Source of the DNA: Streptomyces sp. SID13726
Lineage (GTDB): Bacteria > Actinomycetota > Actinomycetes > Streptomycetales > Streptomycetaceae
Reading direction: 5' to 3'
DNA length: 64,000 nt
NCBI RefSeq assembly: GCF_010548375.1
Contig: NZ_JAAGLY010000004.1
Coordinates: 579,813 to 643,812, forward strand
Shown here: positions 17,078 to 25,559 of the stretch, piece by piece
How the letters are laid out: the number at the start of each line of letters is the position of its first letter
Numbering within the stretch: position 1 is the first letter of the stretch
Notes under the pieces: model-generated
Databases searched by the model: none
Told to the model about the DNA's origin: nothing
The model's input: the letters and a program-made list of their open reading frames with translations, nothing else
Translations under genes and position numbers: made by a program

Positions 17078-18034
17078 GTGCCGAACCGCACCACTCCCCT
17101 TGCCTCCGCGCGCCCGGACACCACCGGCCCGCGCCCGACCCGTACCGGTGGCCTCCTCGACGGCCCCGCACCGATCCTCGCCTCGGCCGTCCTGTGGGGC
17201 ACCACCGGGACCGCCGCCGCCCTGGCCCCGGCCGGCGCACCGGCGGCGGGCATCGGCTGTGCCGGGCTCGCCCTCGGCGGCCTGCTGCTGTTCCTCACCT
17301 CACGCGGCGCCCGCGCCCTGCCCGCCGCCTGCACGCGCCGTGAGCGGGGGCTGCTGGTGCTCGGCGCGCTCGCGGTGGCCGGATACCCGGTGACGTTCTA
17401 CCCCGCGGTCGCCCGCACCGGCGTGGCCGTGGCCACGGTGATCGCGCTGGGCAGCGCGCCCGTCCTGACCGGCCTGCTGGCCTGGGTCACCGGCGGGGCC
17501 AGGCCCACCGGCCGCTGGACCGCGGCCACCGCGGCGGCCGTCCTCGGCTGCACCCTGCTGGTGCTGGGCCCCGAACTCGCCGGCCGTGCCACCCCGATGG
17601 ACCCGACGGGTGTACTGCTCGCCGGGGGCGCCGGACTGTCGTACGCCGCCTACTCGTTGATCGGCGGCAGGCTGATCACGCGGGGGCACTCCTCGGACGC
17701 CGTGATGGGCGTGCTGTTCGGCGCGGCCGGTCTACTGGTTCTGCCACTCGTCCTCCTGACCGGCACGCAGTGGCTCGCCACCGCCCGGGGCGCGACGGTG
17801 GCCGGCTACCTCGCCCTGTTCACCGTCTGCCTGGCGTACCGCCTCTTCGGCTACGGCCTGCGCCGCACCCCGGCCTCGCTGGCCACGTCCCTGACGCTCG
17901 CCGAACCGGCCGTGGCGGCGGTGCTCGGGGTCACCGTCCTCGGTGAACGCCTCCCCGTCGCCTCCTGGTGCGGCCTGGCCGTCCTCGGGGCGGGCCTGGT
18001 CCTGCTGACCGCTCCCCGGCGCCGGAAGCGTTAG
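17078..18034 (+). CDS. EamA/DMT-family transporter
   Basis: Drug/metabolite transporter with ten predicted membrane helices in two EamA repeats (first helix PILASAVLWGTTG, second repeat starting near GVLLAGGAGLSYAAYSLIGGR). GTG 17078 (318 residues) is preferred because GGAAG lies 10 nt upstream; an in-frame ATG at 17015 would add 21 residues with only a weak GGGG 3 nt before it. Substrate unknown; EamA proteins usually export amino acids or small metabolites. A possible leader peptide lies upstream, and the end of the gene is part of a 28-bp direct repeat. Confidence 0.85.
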   Translation: MPNRTTPLASARPDTTGPRPTRTGGLLDGPAPILASAVLWGTTGTAAALAPAGAPAAGIGCAGLALGGLLLFLTSRGARALPAACTRRERGLLVLGALAVAGYPVTFYPAVARTGVAVATVIALGSAPVLTGLLAWVTGGARPTGRWTAATAAAVLGCTLLVLGPELAGRATPMDPTGVLLAGGAGLSYAAYSLIGGRLITRGHSSDAVMGVLFGAAGLLVLPLVLLTGTQWLATARGATVAGYLALFTVCLAYRLFGYGLRRTPASLATSLTLAEPAVAAVLGVTVLGERLPVASWCGLAVLGAGLVLLTAPRRRKR

Positions 18035-18079
18035 CCCGACCGCCCACCCAGGGCGCCGGAAGCGTTAGCCCGACCGCCC
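18018..18079 (+). repeat. 28-bp direct repeat across the EamA stop codon
   Basis: The 28 bases at 18018-18045, which include the last codons and TAG of the transporter gene, recur exactly at 18052-18079 (34-bp offset). This is a local tandem duplication of the gene's 3' end. Confidence 0.85.
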
Positions 18080-18127
18080 GCCCGGGCGCCAGAGGCGTCG
18101 GCCCACCCGGCGCCCCGGCCGCCGCCG

Positions 18128-19180
18128 TCAACCGGCCCGGCCCGGCACCTCCTTCATCTCGTTCACGACCGCCCGCTGGGTGATCGCGACGGTGAAGGTG
18201 ACGGTCCCCTTCTCGAAGGTCTCGCTCGGCCCGACCTGGACGCTGCGTTCACCGAGGAAGGCGTAGGTCTTCTTGTCGAAGATCCACTCCGTGCGCTGTC
18301 CGCTCTGTTCGTCGAGCCGCGCGACGGCGACGCCGTGGCGCCCCACCGCGTCCACGGCGTCGTCCACCGCGACGACCCCCGGGATCGCGGCGGCGGCCCG
18401 GTAGAGGGCGGAGGTCAGCTTCGCGGGCGGGTAGCTCTCGGTCAGCATGTCCCCGATGGCGACGAACGCGGCCTGGTCGCGCGGGACTTCGGGGTCCCGG
18501 ACGGCGTCCGACTCCTGGTAGATCTTCCGGAGCAGGGCGTCGGGGTCGGTGGGCAGCTTGGCCAGCCGGTCGTACGCCGAGCTGACCGGGTTCGGCCCGG
18601 CCAGCGTGATGCCGTCCTCGCCCGTGTTGCCCGGCTCGATCAGCCAGCCGTTCCGACCGTCGGGGGACTCCCAGACCTGGCGGGAGTGCAGCTGCTCGCT
18701 CACGATCGTGGTCTTGTCGTCGACGGTCTTCGGATACGTGCTGGCGACCTTGGACGCGATGTAGAGGAACTGGTCCTCGCGCACGCCCGGTCCGGAGACG
18801 TCCGCGGCGGCCAGGGAGATGTGGTCGAGCAACTGCCCGGCCCCCTGGGCGTCGGCGGTACCGATCCGGGTCGTCAGCGCGGGTCCGGTGGCGAGGGACG
18901 TCTTCCCGTCCCCGCCGCCACCGGCCAGGGCGAGCCCGCCGACCACCGCGCCGGCGAGAGCGCAGGCGAGCGCGGGCAGCAGGACCGCCCGCCGCAGGAA
19001 CGGGTTGCGCCTGACCGGGGCGACGGCAGGGGTCGTACGGAGGTCTTCGCGGATCTGGGCCATCATCTGCTCCTTGTGGAACTGGTGGCGGCCCGCCGGC
19101 AGATCCCGCTCCACTGAGGGCAGCAGACCCTGGGTCTCCGTCCACTCGGCCGGGTGCGGCTGGGAGGGGCTGGCGTTCAT
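18128..19180 (-). CDS. CU044_5270-type membrane protein, partner of ECF sigma
   Basis: A 350-residue protein with a cytoplasmic N-terminus (about 1-65), one membrane helix (about 66-90, LRRAVLLPALACALAGAVVGGLALAG) and a large extracytoplasmic domain. The arrangement (sigma factor gene immediately upstream with 4-nt overlap, cytoplasmic tail plus one helix) fits the CU044_5270 family often found with ECF sigma factors, possibly acting as a membrane anti-sigma. No zinc-binding HxxxCxxC anti-sigma motif is present, so the mechanism would differ from ZAS proteins. Confidence 0.8.
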   Translation of the reverse strand: MNASPSQPHPAEWTETQGLLPSVERDLPAGRHQFHKEQMMAQIREDLRTTPAVAPVRRNPFLRRAVLLPALACALAGAVVGGLALAGGGGDGKTSLATGPALTTRIGTADAQGAGQLLDHISLAAADVSGPGVREDQFLYIASKVASTYPKTVDDKTTIVSEQLHSRQVWESPDGRNGWLIEPGNTGEDGITLAGPNPVSSAYDRLAKLPTDPDALLRKIYQESDAVRDPEVPRDQAAFVAIGDMLTESYPPAKLTSALYRAAAAIPGVVAVDDAVDAVGRHGVAVARLDEQSGQRTEWIFDKKTYAFLGERSVQVGPSETFEKGTVTFTVAITQRAVVNEMKEVPGRAG

Positions 19181-19824
19181 CGGTTTCCTTCCTGTGCGGA
19201 CCGGATCGCGTAGTCGCGATCACCCTTTGTCTGCCGGTTCGGCGGGGTGAGTTCCCTTTTTTCTCGCGAAGCCCGCTTGAGTTCGGCCTCGGCCAGCTTC
19301 CGCAGCCGCCCGCGGGCCCGGGACAGCCGGGAGCGGACGGTCCCGACGGGGACCCCGAGCGCGTGGGCGGCCTCGGCGTACTCCAAGCCCTCCCACAGAC
19401 ACAGCACCAGGACCTCGCGCTCGGGCCGCCGGAGCGAGGCGAGCGCGGTCAGCGTGGCGGCGATCCGGCGCCGGTCGTCGACCCGCCCGGCGATCTCCTC
19501 CGCGTGGTCGGCGACCGTCACGAGCCCCGCCCCGGCCGCCGCGTTCGCCGCCGCCCGGTAACGCCGGTTGCCGCGATGGTGGGAGCGGGCCACGTTGGTG
19601 GCGATGCCGAGCAGCCACGGCCGCAGCGATCCCCCCTCGGCCTCGACCGACGTGCGCCGCCGCCAGGCCTCCATGAAGGTCGCCGACATGACGTCCTCGG
19701 CCACGGACCAGTCGGCGGTCAGCCGGAAGGCGTGGTTGTACACCGAGCGGGCGCACTCGTCGTAGAGCTCCGCGAAGGCGTCCGGATCCCCGGCCCGTAT
19801 CCGGGTTCGCATATCTGTGGTCAC
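19177..19824 (-). CDS. ECF-family RNA polymerase sigma factor
   Basis: A 215-residue sigma-70 family protein with region 2 (about 10-75: FAELYDECARSVYNHAFRLTADWSVAEDVMSATFMEAWRR) and region 4 (about 120-185: LEYAEAAHALGVPVGTVRSRLSRARGRLRK). The linker between them is Ala-rich. Its stop overlaps the start of the downstream membrane protein gene by 4 nt, so the pair is probably a sigma/anti-sigma unit. Target promoters cannot be told from the sequence. Confidence 0.92.
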   Translation of the reverse strand: MTTDMRTRIRAGDPDAFAELYDECARSVYNHAFRLTADWSVAEDVMSATFMEAWRRRTSVEAEGGSLRPWLLGIATNVARSHHRGNRRYRAAANAAAGAGLVTVADHAEEIAGRVDDRRRIAATLTALASLRRPEREVLVLCLWEGLEYAEAAHALGVPVGTVRSRLSRARGRLRKLAEAELKRASREKRELTPPNRQTKGDRDYAIRSAQEGNR

Positions 19825-19897
19825 GTTCTCAGCTGCCCGGGGGGATCACCGGGTTCCAGTGACCCCTGTCACATCACTGTCAATGTTGTGCACTTTA

Positions 19898-19926
19898 TTG
19901 ACTGCGATTACCAGAGCGCCTAATTT
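19898..19926 (+). promoter_or_regulatory. Consensus housekeeping promoter of MFS gene
   Basis: TTGACT, 17-nt spacer, TAATTT: an almost ideal HrdB-type promoter, conspicuous in this GC-rich DNA. Expected transcription start is near 19933, giving a short leader before ATG 19961. Confidence 0.75.
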
Positions 19927-19960
19927 CGCGATGTCCTTCCCCCGCTCAAGGGAGACCGCG

Positions 19961-21301
19961 ATGCCCCCGTCCCCCACCGCGTCCGACCGCACCCGCCAAC
20001 TCCGCCGGGTCGCCCTCTCCGGCCTGCTCGGCACCGCCGTCGAGTTCTACGACTTCCTCGTCTACGGCACCGTCGCCGCACTCGTCTTCGGCGAACTGTT
20101 CTTCCCCGGCGCCGACCCCGCCGTAGGGACGATCGCCGCGTTCGGCACCTTCGCCGCCGGATACGTGGCCCGCCCGATCGGCGGCATCGTCTTCGGGCAC
20201 TTCGGCGACCGGCTCGGCCGCAAGAACATGCTGCTGCTCACCATGGGCCTGATGGGCGGCGCGAGCTTCCTCATCGGCCTGCTGCCCACGTACGACACCA
20301 TCGGCGTGTGGGCGCCCGTCCTGCTGATCACCCTGCGCGTGCTCCAGGGCATCGCCATCGGCGGCGAGTGGGGCGGCGCCACGCTCATGGTCGTCGAGCA
20401 CGCGGGCGAGAAGCGCCGCGGACTCTGGTCCAGCTTCACGCAGATGGGAGCCCCGCTCGGCTCCCTGATCTCCGCCGGCGTCGTCGCCCTGGTCGTCACC
20501 CTCCCCAAGGACCAGTTCGCGGCCTGGGGCTGGCGGGTGCCCTTCCTGCTGAGCGTGCTGCTGCTCGGCGTCGGCCTGTTCGTCCGCCTCAAGGTGGTCG
20601 AGAGCCCGCTGTTCGCCGAGGTGAAGAAGGACCGCGCCGAGTCGAGGCTCCCCCTCCTCGACGTCCTGCGCCGCCCGAAGCCCGTGCTGCTGGCCTGCGG
20701 TGTCGGCATCGGCGCCTTCACCGCCCAGTCCCTGCTGACCAGTTACCTGATCGCGTACGCCACCGGCATCGGCTATCCCCGCCCGCAGGTGCTCACCGCA
20801 CTCACCGTCTCCGCCGCGACCGCCCTGGTCGTACTGCCCTGCGCCTCCGCGCTCTCCGACCGGATCGGCCGCCGCCCGGTCGTCCTCACCGGCGCGATCC
20901 TGTCCGCCGCGACCGCGTTCCCCGTCCTCGCCCTGGTCGACTCCAAGTCCCCGGGCGCCCTGATCCTGGCCGTCGTCATAGGCCACGGCATCTCCCAGTC
21001 CCTGATGTACGGCCCGCTCGGCGCCCTGTTCAGCGAGATGTTCGGCACGAAGGTCCGCTACACCGGCGCGTCCCTCGGCTACCAGGGCGCCACCCTGGTC
21101 GGCGCCGGCTTCTCCCCGATGATCGCCGGAAGCCTGGTCGCGAGCAGCGGCGGCGGCACCCCCGTCGCCCTCCTCATCTGCGGCGGCTCCCTGATCACCG
21201 CGCTGACGGTGTGGTTCGTCCGCGAGACCAGCCGTACGTCACTGGGCGACGGCCCCGCCGGACAGCCCACCGCACCCCGCACGGAGGGCGTCACCGCATG
21301 A
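19961..21301 (+). CDS. MHS-family MFS transporter
   Basis: A 446-residue, 12-helix transporter. The N-terminal signature FYDFLVYGTVAALVFGELFFP and the loop motif GHFGDRLGRKNMLLLT, together with RVLQGIAIGGEWGGATLMVVEHA, place it in the metabolite:H+ symporter branch (ShiA/ProP/CitA-like), which takes up organic acids or osmolytes. ATG 19961 is chosen for GGAGA six nt upstream; ATG 19931 is an in-frame alternative. Transcribed from a strong promoter divergent from the ECF sigma gene. Confidence 0.9.
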   Translation: MPPSPTASDRTRQLRRVALSGLLGTAVEFYDFLVYGTVAALVFGELFFPGADPAVGTIAAFGTFAAGYVARPIGGIVFGHFGDRLGRKNMLLLTMGLMGGASFLIGLLPTYDTIGVWAPVLLITLRVLQGIAIGGEWGGATLMVVEHAGEKRRGLWSSFTQMGAPLGSLISAGVVALVVTLPKDQFAAWGWRVPFLLSVLLLGVGLFVRLKVVESPLFAEVKKDRAESRLPLLDVLRRPKPVLLACGVGIGAFTAQSLLTSYLIAYATGIGYPRPQVLTALTVSAATALVVLPCASALSDRIGRRPVVLTGAILSAATAFPVLALVDSKSPGALILAVVIGHGISQSLMYGPLGALFSEMFGTKVRYTGASLGYQGATLVGAGFSPMIAGSLVASSGGGTPVALLICGGSLITALTVWFVRETSRTSLGDGPAGQPTAPRTEGVTA

Positions 21302-21343
21302 GCACCGGCGCCCCGCACCGACCACCTCACCGCCGATGACCTC

Positions 21344-21384
21344 GTACGACCGCCTGCCGAGCTGTCAGTGGGCGGTCGTACCCT
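21344..21384 (+). promoter_or_regulatory. RecA-NDp/PafBC-like promoter with inverted repeat, PaaX gene
   Basis: CTGTCAGTG at 21362-21370, 8-nt spacer, TACCCT at 21379-21384 matches the DNA-damage promoter TTGTCRGTG-N8-TANNNT known from mycobacterial PafBC targets except for the first T. The -10 ends 7 nt before GTG 21392, so the transcript would be leaderless. A perfect 11-bp inverted repeat (GTACGACCGCC at 21344-21354, complement at 21371-21381) brackets the -35 element and overlaps the start of the -10. Confidence 0.65.
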
Positions 21385-21391
21385 TGCCCCC

Positions 21392-22243
21392 GTGGAGGAC
21401 GACGACATCCTGGACACCGCGGACGGGCCGCAGCCGCGCCCCCAGTCGCTCATGCTCACCTTCTTCGGCAACCACGTCCTGGAACAGGGGGAGCTGGGCG
21501 TCTACTCGGGCAGCATCATCGACGTGCTGGGCCGGGTCGGCGTGGGCGAACAGGCCGTGCGCTCCACCCTCACCCGCATGGTCAACCGCGGTCTGCTGCG
21601 CCGCCAGCGCGAGGGCCGCAAGATGTTCTTCGCCCTGACCCCGCAGGCCACCCGGGTCCTGATCGACGGCCGCACCCGCATCTGGACACAGGGCGCGGTC
21701 AACGACGACTGGGACGGCTCCTGGACCCTCCTCGGCTTCTCCCTGCCCGACTCCTGGAAACGCCAGCGCCACGACCTGCGCTCCCGCCTCACCTGGTCCG
21801 GATTCGGCGCCCTGTACAGCGGCCTGTGGATCGCCCCCGGCCAGGTCGACGTCTCCGCCACGGTCACCGAGCTGGGCCTGACCGCCCACGTCAAGATCTT
21901 CCACGCGCAGGCCGCCGAGGTCACCGACATCGAGCAGATGATCCGCGACACCTGGGACCTGGAGTCCATCGCGGCCCGCTACGTCACCTTCGACAAACGC
22001 TGGACCGCCCACCTGGGCAACGGCCCGGACGACGACCCCATCGGCACCCGCCTGCGCCTGGTCAGCGAGTGGCTGTGGACCATCCGCACGGACCCGAGAC
22101 TCCCGGCCCGCCACCTCCCCCCGGCCTGGCCGGCCCGCACGGCCCAGGAGACCTTCCAGCGAGTGGCGGAACAGACCCACCCGGCACTGGAAGCGGCACG
22201 GACCGTACTGGAGACGACACCGTTGCGCCAGGAGCCCACCTGA
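21392..22243 (+). CDS. PaaX-family transcriptional regulator
   Basis: A 283-residue regulator from GTG 21392: N-terminal winged helix (about 15-90, QSLMLTFFGNHVLEQGELGVYSGSIIDVLGRVGVGEQAVRSTLTRMVNRGLLRR), a central domain (WTLLGFSLPDSWKRQRHDLRSRLTWSGFGALYSGLWIAPG) and the PaaX C-terminal domain. PaaX in E. coli represses phenylacetate degradation and responds to phenylacetyl-CoA; no paa genes are nearby, so the target here is unknown. The GTG start lies at leaderless spacing behind a RecA-NDp-like promoter. An alternative GTG at 21368 lies inside that promoter. Confidence 0.85.
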   Translation: MEDDDILDTADGPQPRPQSLMLTFFGNHVLEQGELGVYSGSIIDVLGRVGVGEQAVRSTLTRMVNRGLLRRQREGRKMFFALTPQATRVLIDGRTRIWTQGAVNDDWDGSWTLLGFSLPDSWKRQRHDLRSRLTWSGFGALYSGLWIAPGQVDVSATVTELGLTAHVKIFHAQAAEVTDIEQMIRDTWDLESIAARYVTFDKRWTAHLGNGPDDDPIGTRLRLVSEWLWTIRTDPRLPARHLPPAWPARTAQETFQRVAEQTHPALEAARTVLETTPLRQEPT

Positions 22244-22383
22244 GCCCGCGCCTGGAGAAGCCCCAGCCCTTTACCACCCCCTCCCCTCCCCCGATCCGCT
22301 CTTGACCCGAGCCAGCCCTCCCCGAGGCCGGGCCGCCGCCCGGCGGTCACCCGTGGTTCACGTCCCCCGCAAACGATGCGCAC

Positions 22384-23736
22384 ATGAGACGTGTCACCCC
22401 AGCCCTGGCCACCGCGGGCGTAGCCGCCCTCCTCGCGGCCGCCGCGTTCCCCGCCCAGGCCCACCCGGACCACCGCAGCGACAGCACCAGCTACGGCACG
22501 AAGGCTCCCTACGAGCCCCGGCAGAACCCCCGCACCTACCAGAAGGCCCCGGCCGGATTCGTCCCCGTCTTCACGGAGAACGTCTCCCGCCACGGCTCCC
22601 GCGCCGCCACCGACAGCGAGGACGGCGACCTGGTCCTCGCGCTCATCGCGAAGGCCGGGACGGCGAACGGACTCACCGCGAAGGGCCGCGCGTTCGGCCC
22701 CAAGGTGCAGGCCCTCCAGACGGCGATGAGCAAGGTCGGCTACGGCGACCTCAGCGGCCGGGGCGAACAGGAACTGAAGTCCACGGCGACCCGTCTCGCC
22801 GAGCGGCTGCCGAGCCTCTTCTCCACGATCGCGAAGAAGAACGAGAAGATCGACGTCGTCAGCTCGGGCCAGGGCCGGGCGGTGGACAGCGCGAACATCT
22901 TCGCCGGCACCCTCGCCTCGAAGGACCCGTCCCTCAAGCCGCTCATCGGCGCCACCCGCACGGACGTCGACCTGCTGTACTTCCACAAGGCGGCCGGCGG
23001 CAAGGCGTACCGCGACTACATCGCGAACGACCAGCGCCTCGCGACCACCCTGAAGACCCTCACCGACCAGCCGAAGACCCACAGCGCGGCCGGCAGCGTC
23101 CTGAAGAAGCTCTTCAGGACCTCCTTCGTCGACACCCTCTCCGCCGACGACCAGGTGGCCGCGGCCCAGGCGGTCTACAACCTGTACGCCATCGCCCCGG
23201 CCATGGTCCAGGAGAGCCCCGGCGGCAAGGGCTGGGGCCTGGAGAAGTTCATCTCCAAGCGCGACGCGGACTGGTTCGGCTACCTGAGCGACACGGAGGA
23301 CTTCTACGAGAAGGGCCCCGGCTTCGCGGACAGCGACATCACCTACAAGATGGCCGACGTCCTGCTCGACGACTTCTTCAAGAAGGCCGAGGCCAAGCGC
23401 GCCGACACGACCGACCTCGGCGCCGAGCTCCGCTTCACCCACGCCGAGGAGATCATCCCCCTCGCCGCCCTCATGGGCCTCCCCGGCAGCACCCGCCCCG
23501 CCACGACCACCCACCCCTACACCTACGCCACCAACCCCTGGCGCGGCGCCGACGTAGCCCCCCTCGGCTCCAACATCCAGTGGGACATCTACCGCAAGGG
23601 CACCACGTACCTCGTCCACATGCTCTACAACGAGCAGGAAACCGCCTTCAAACCCACCTGCAAGCCCATCTCCAAGGGCAGCAAGTTCTACAACCTGAAC
23701 GAACTGGAACGCTGCTTCGGCAGAACGACGAACTAG
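22384..23736 (+). CDS. Secreted histidine-type (acid) phosphatase, MINPP-like
   Basis: A 450-residue protein with a signal peptide ending near FPAQAH (about residue 26). The branch-2 histidine phosphatase signature is SRHGSR (H near residue 70), and the C-terminal proton donor motif is HAEEIIP (about 357), the HAE form typical of multiple inositol-polyphosphate phosphatases rather than HD of bacterial phytases. Length also fits MINPP. Probably releases phosphate from phytate-like or other phosphomonoesters outside the cell. A dispersed 275-bp repeat lies directly downstream. Confidence 0.85.
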   Translation: MRRVTPALATAGVAALLAAAAFPAQAHPDHRSDSTSYGTKAPYEPRQNPRTYQKAPAGFVPVFTENVSRHGSRAATDSEDGDLVLALIAKAGTANGLTAKGRAFGPKVQALQTAMSKVGYGDLSGRGEQELKSTATRLAERLPSLFSTIAKKNEKIDVVSSGQGRAVDSANIFAGTLASKDPSLKPLIGATRTDVDLLYFHKAAGGKAYRDYIANDQRLATTLKTLTDQPKTHSAAGSVLKKLFRTSFVDTLSADDQVAAAQAVYNLYAIAPAMVQESPGGKGWGLEKFISKRDADWFGYLSDTEDFYEKGPGFADSDITYKMADVLLDDFFKKAEAKRADTTDLGAELRFTHAEEIIPLAALMGLPGSTRPATTTHPYTYATNPWRGADVAPLGSNIQWDIYRKGTTYLVHMLYNEQETAFKPTCKPISKGSKFYNLNELERCFGRTTN

Positions 23737-24143
23737 CAGGCCTAGGGGGTACCGGGTTCGGTTGTGGGGCGGCTGCGGGCGAGTGGGGGCTGGTCGCGCA
23801 GTTCCCCGCGCCCCTGACTAGCTGCAGTGGACCTGCGCCACGACGGGCCGTTGGCCGCGTACGGCGCGCAGGGGACGGGGTGGGGGGTGTCCGCCCGCAG
23901 CGGCCGGCGTCCATAACCGAGCACCTTCTACAAGGGACCGAGCCGCCGGACCGAGGACGGATACCCCCCACCCCGGCCCCGACCCCACCACCGGACCGAA
24001 AGCGCTACACAAGCCCCCACCGGAGCCGAGCGGGCCGCCGCAGGCATCTCAGGGGCGCGGGGAACTGCGCAAAACGCCCGCCCCCACCGAACCCGCACCC
24101 GCACCCGCACCCGCACCCGACCGACAACCGCCCCCTGCCCCCC
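23737..24143. other. Intergenic region occupied by a dispersed repeat
   Basis: A 407-bp gap between the convergent phosphatase and sensor kinase genes. Most of it is one copy of the inverted-repeat element described at 23796-24070, followed by a CCCGCA tandem run (about 24095-24120). No gene is seen. Confidence 0.8.
23796..24070. repeat. 275-bp element with 22-bp perfect terminal inverted repeats (copy 1)
   Basis: The ends 23796-23817 and 24049-24070 are exact reverse complements (22 bp; core GCGCAGTTCCCCGCGCCCC). The interior is almost identical to 46299-46572 over its length, including a block reading GGACCTGCGCCACGACGGGC and a block GGCGTCCATAACCGAGCACC. Similarity continues about 45 bp past the right arm. 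It encodes no plausible protein. Confidence 0.9.
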
Positions 24144-25559
24144 TCACCCCCCACCCCCCACCATGAACCCAATAACCGCCCCACCCCCCTCCCGAGGAAA
24201 CGCAAACGGCGCCCCCCCGTGCGACAACGCAACCTCCCGCACAATCGACAACCCCAACCCCGACCCCGGCAACGACCGCGCATCCGCAGCCCGATAAAAC
24301 CGATCGAACACCCGCACAAGATCCTCCGCAGCGATCCCCGGCCCCCGGTCAAGAACCTCCACCCGCACCGGCCCCCCCACAGAAATCCCCGACACCGAGA
24401 TCTCGATCGGCCCACCCCCCTCCCGATCGAACTTCGCCGCGTTCTCCACCAGATTCGACAGCGCCCGCTGCAACATCCCCGGCCGCCCGTCCGTCACCGT
24501 CGACCCACTCACCCGCACCACCACATCCCGCCCCGTCCGCCGCCGGGCCAACAACGCCACGTCCTCCGCGACATCCGCGAGATCCACCCGCTGCGGCGGC
24601 TCGCTGTCGGCCTGGCCCGCCGCGAGATCGACCAGCTCGTTCACGAGATCGGTCAACTCCCGGGCCTCCTGCCCGAGATCGGCGACCAGCTCCTCCCGAG
24701 TCGCCGGCGGCAGCTCGTCGATCCGCCGCAGCAGCGAGATGTTCGTACGCAGAGACGTCAACGGCGTCCGCAACTCGTGCCCCGCGTCCTGCACCAGCCG
24801 CCGCTGGTCCTCCTCGGACTGCGCGAGCCGCCCCAGCATCCGGTCGAAGGCCCGGCCGAGCCGCCCGACCTCGTCGTACCCGGTGACCGGCACCTCGATC
24901 CCGAGCCGCCGGGTCCGCGCCACGTCCTCCGCGGCGGAGGTGAGGATGACCAGCCGCCGGGTGATCCGCCGGGCCAGCCACCACCCGAACAGCCCGGCCC
25001 CGACGACCACCGCGACCATGAGCAGGAACGTCCGCTGCTGAAGCGCCCGCAGCAGATCCTCGGTGTCGCTGAACTCCTGCGCGACCTGCACGGCCCCCCG
25101 CCCCCCGCCGAGGGACACGGTGGCGATCCGGTACACGTCGCTGCCGACGGAGACCTCCTTGTGCAGCACCATCCGCCCGGCCACGGCGGACGCGGCGATC
25201 CGCCGGTCCGCGGAGACCACGGGCAGCCCCGGACGCCCGGGATCGGCGACCTCCCCGACGGGCCCGAGCACCTGCACATCGGTTCGGGCGGGCCGTACGA
25301 GATCGTGTCCCGGCGCGGAGGAGGAGAAGTCGTCCGGTGTCATCCGGTGCTGGCTGACCTCGTCGCGCAGATCCTGCACGACCTGGTCGAACACGGACTC
25401 CTGGTCCACCCGCACGAGCCGCGCTGCGGCGCCGTACGACAGCACACCGACCAGCACGGTGACGGCGGCGGTGACCGCGGCGAAGGACACCGCGAACGTG
25501 GTCCGCAGGGACAGCAGCCGGGGCCGCGGCCGGGCCCACAGCCGGGCCAGGCGGCCCAC
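24144..25559 (-). CDS. Sensor histidine kinase, MprB-like
   Basis: A 471-residue membrane kinase: helix 1 (about 20-42), an extracytoplasmic sensor domain (about 43-176), helix 2 (about 177-197), HAMP (198-255), HisKA with phospho-acceptor H261 (DAGHELRTPLTSLRTN), and an HATPase_c domain with the N box (LVENAAKF), G1 (DRGPGI) and G2 (GSGLGLSIV). The HisKA sequence is the one seen in mycobacterial MprB. GTG 25559 immediately follows the response-regulator stop (TGA then GTG), so the two genes form one operon. The signal sensed is unknown. Confidence 0.92.
   Translation of the reverse strand: MGRLARLWARPRPRLLSLRTTFAVSFAAVTAAVTVLVGVLSYGAAARLVRVDQESVFDQVVQDLRDEVSQHRMTPDDFSSSAPGHDLVRPARTDVQVLGPVGEVADPGRPGLPVVSADRRIAASAVAGRMVLHKEVSVGSDVYRIATVSLGGGRGAVQVAQEFSDTEDLLRALQQRTFLLMVAVVVGAGLFGWWLARRITRRLVILTSAAEDVARTRRLGIEVPVTGYDEVGRLGRAFDRMLGRLAQSEEDQRRLVQDAGHELRTPLTSLRTNISLLRRIDELPPATREELVADLGQEARELTDLVNELVDLAAGQADSEPPQRVDLADVAEDVALLARRRTGRDVVVRVSGSTVTDGRPGMLQRALSNLVENAAKFDREGGGPIEISVSGISVGGPVRVEVLDRGPGIAAEDLVRVFDRFYRAADARSLPGSGLGLSIVREVALSHGGAPFAFPREGGGAVIGFMVGGGG

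Noticed and set aside
19855..19883. TTGACA on the minus strand as the ECF sigma gene promoter
   Set aside because: No TANNNT at 16-18 nt; the gene may use another sigma factor.
23950..24130. Possible CRISPR-like or coding signal in the CCCGCA repeats
   Set aside because: Units are six-base tandem repeats without spacers; they belong to the dispersed element's flank.
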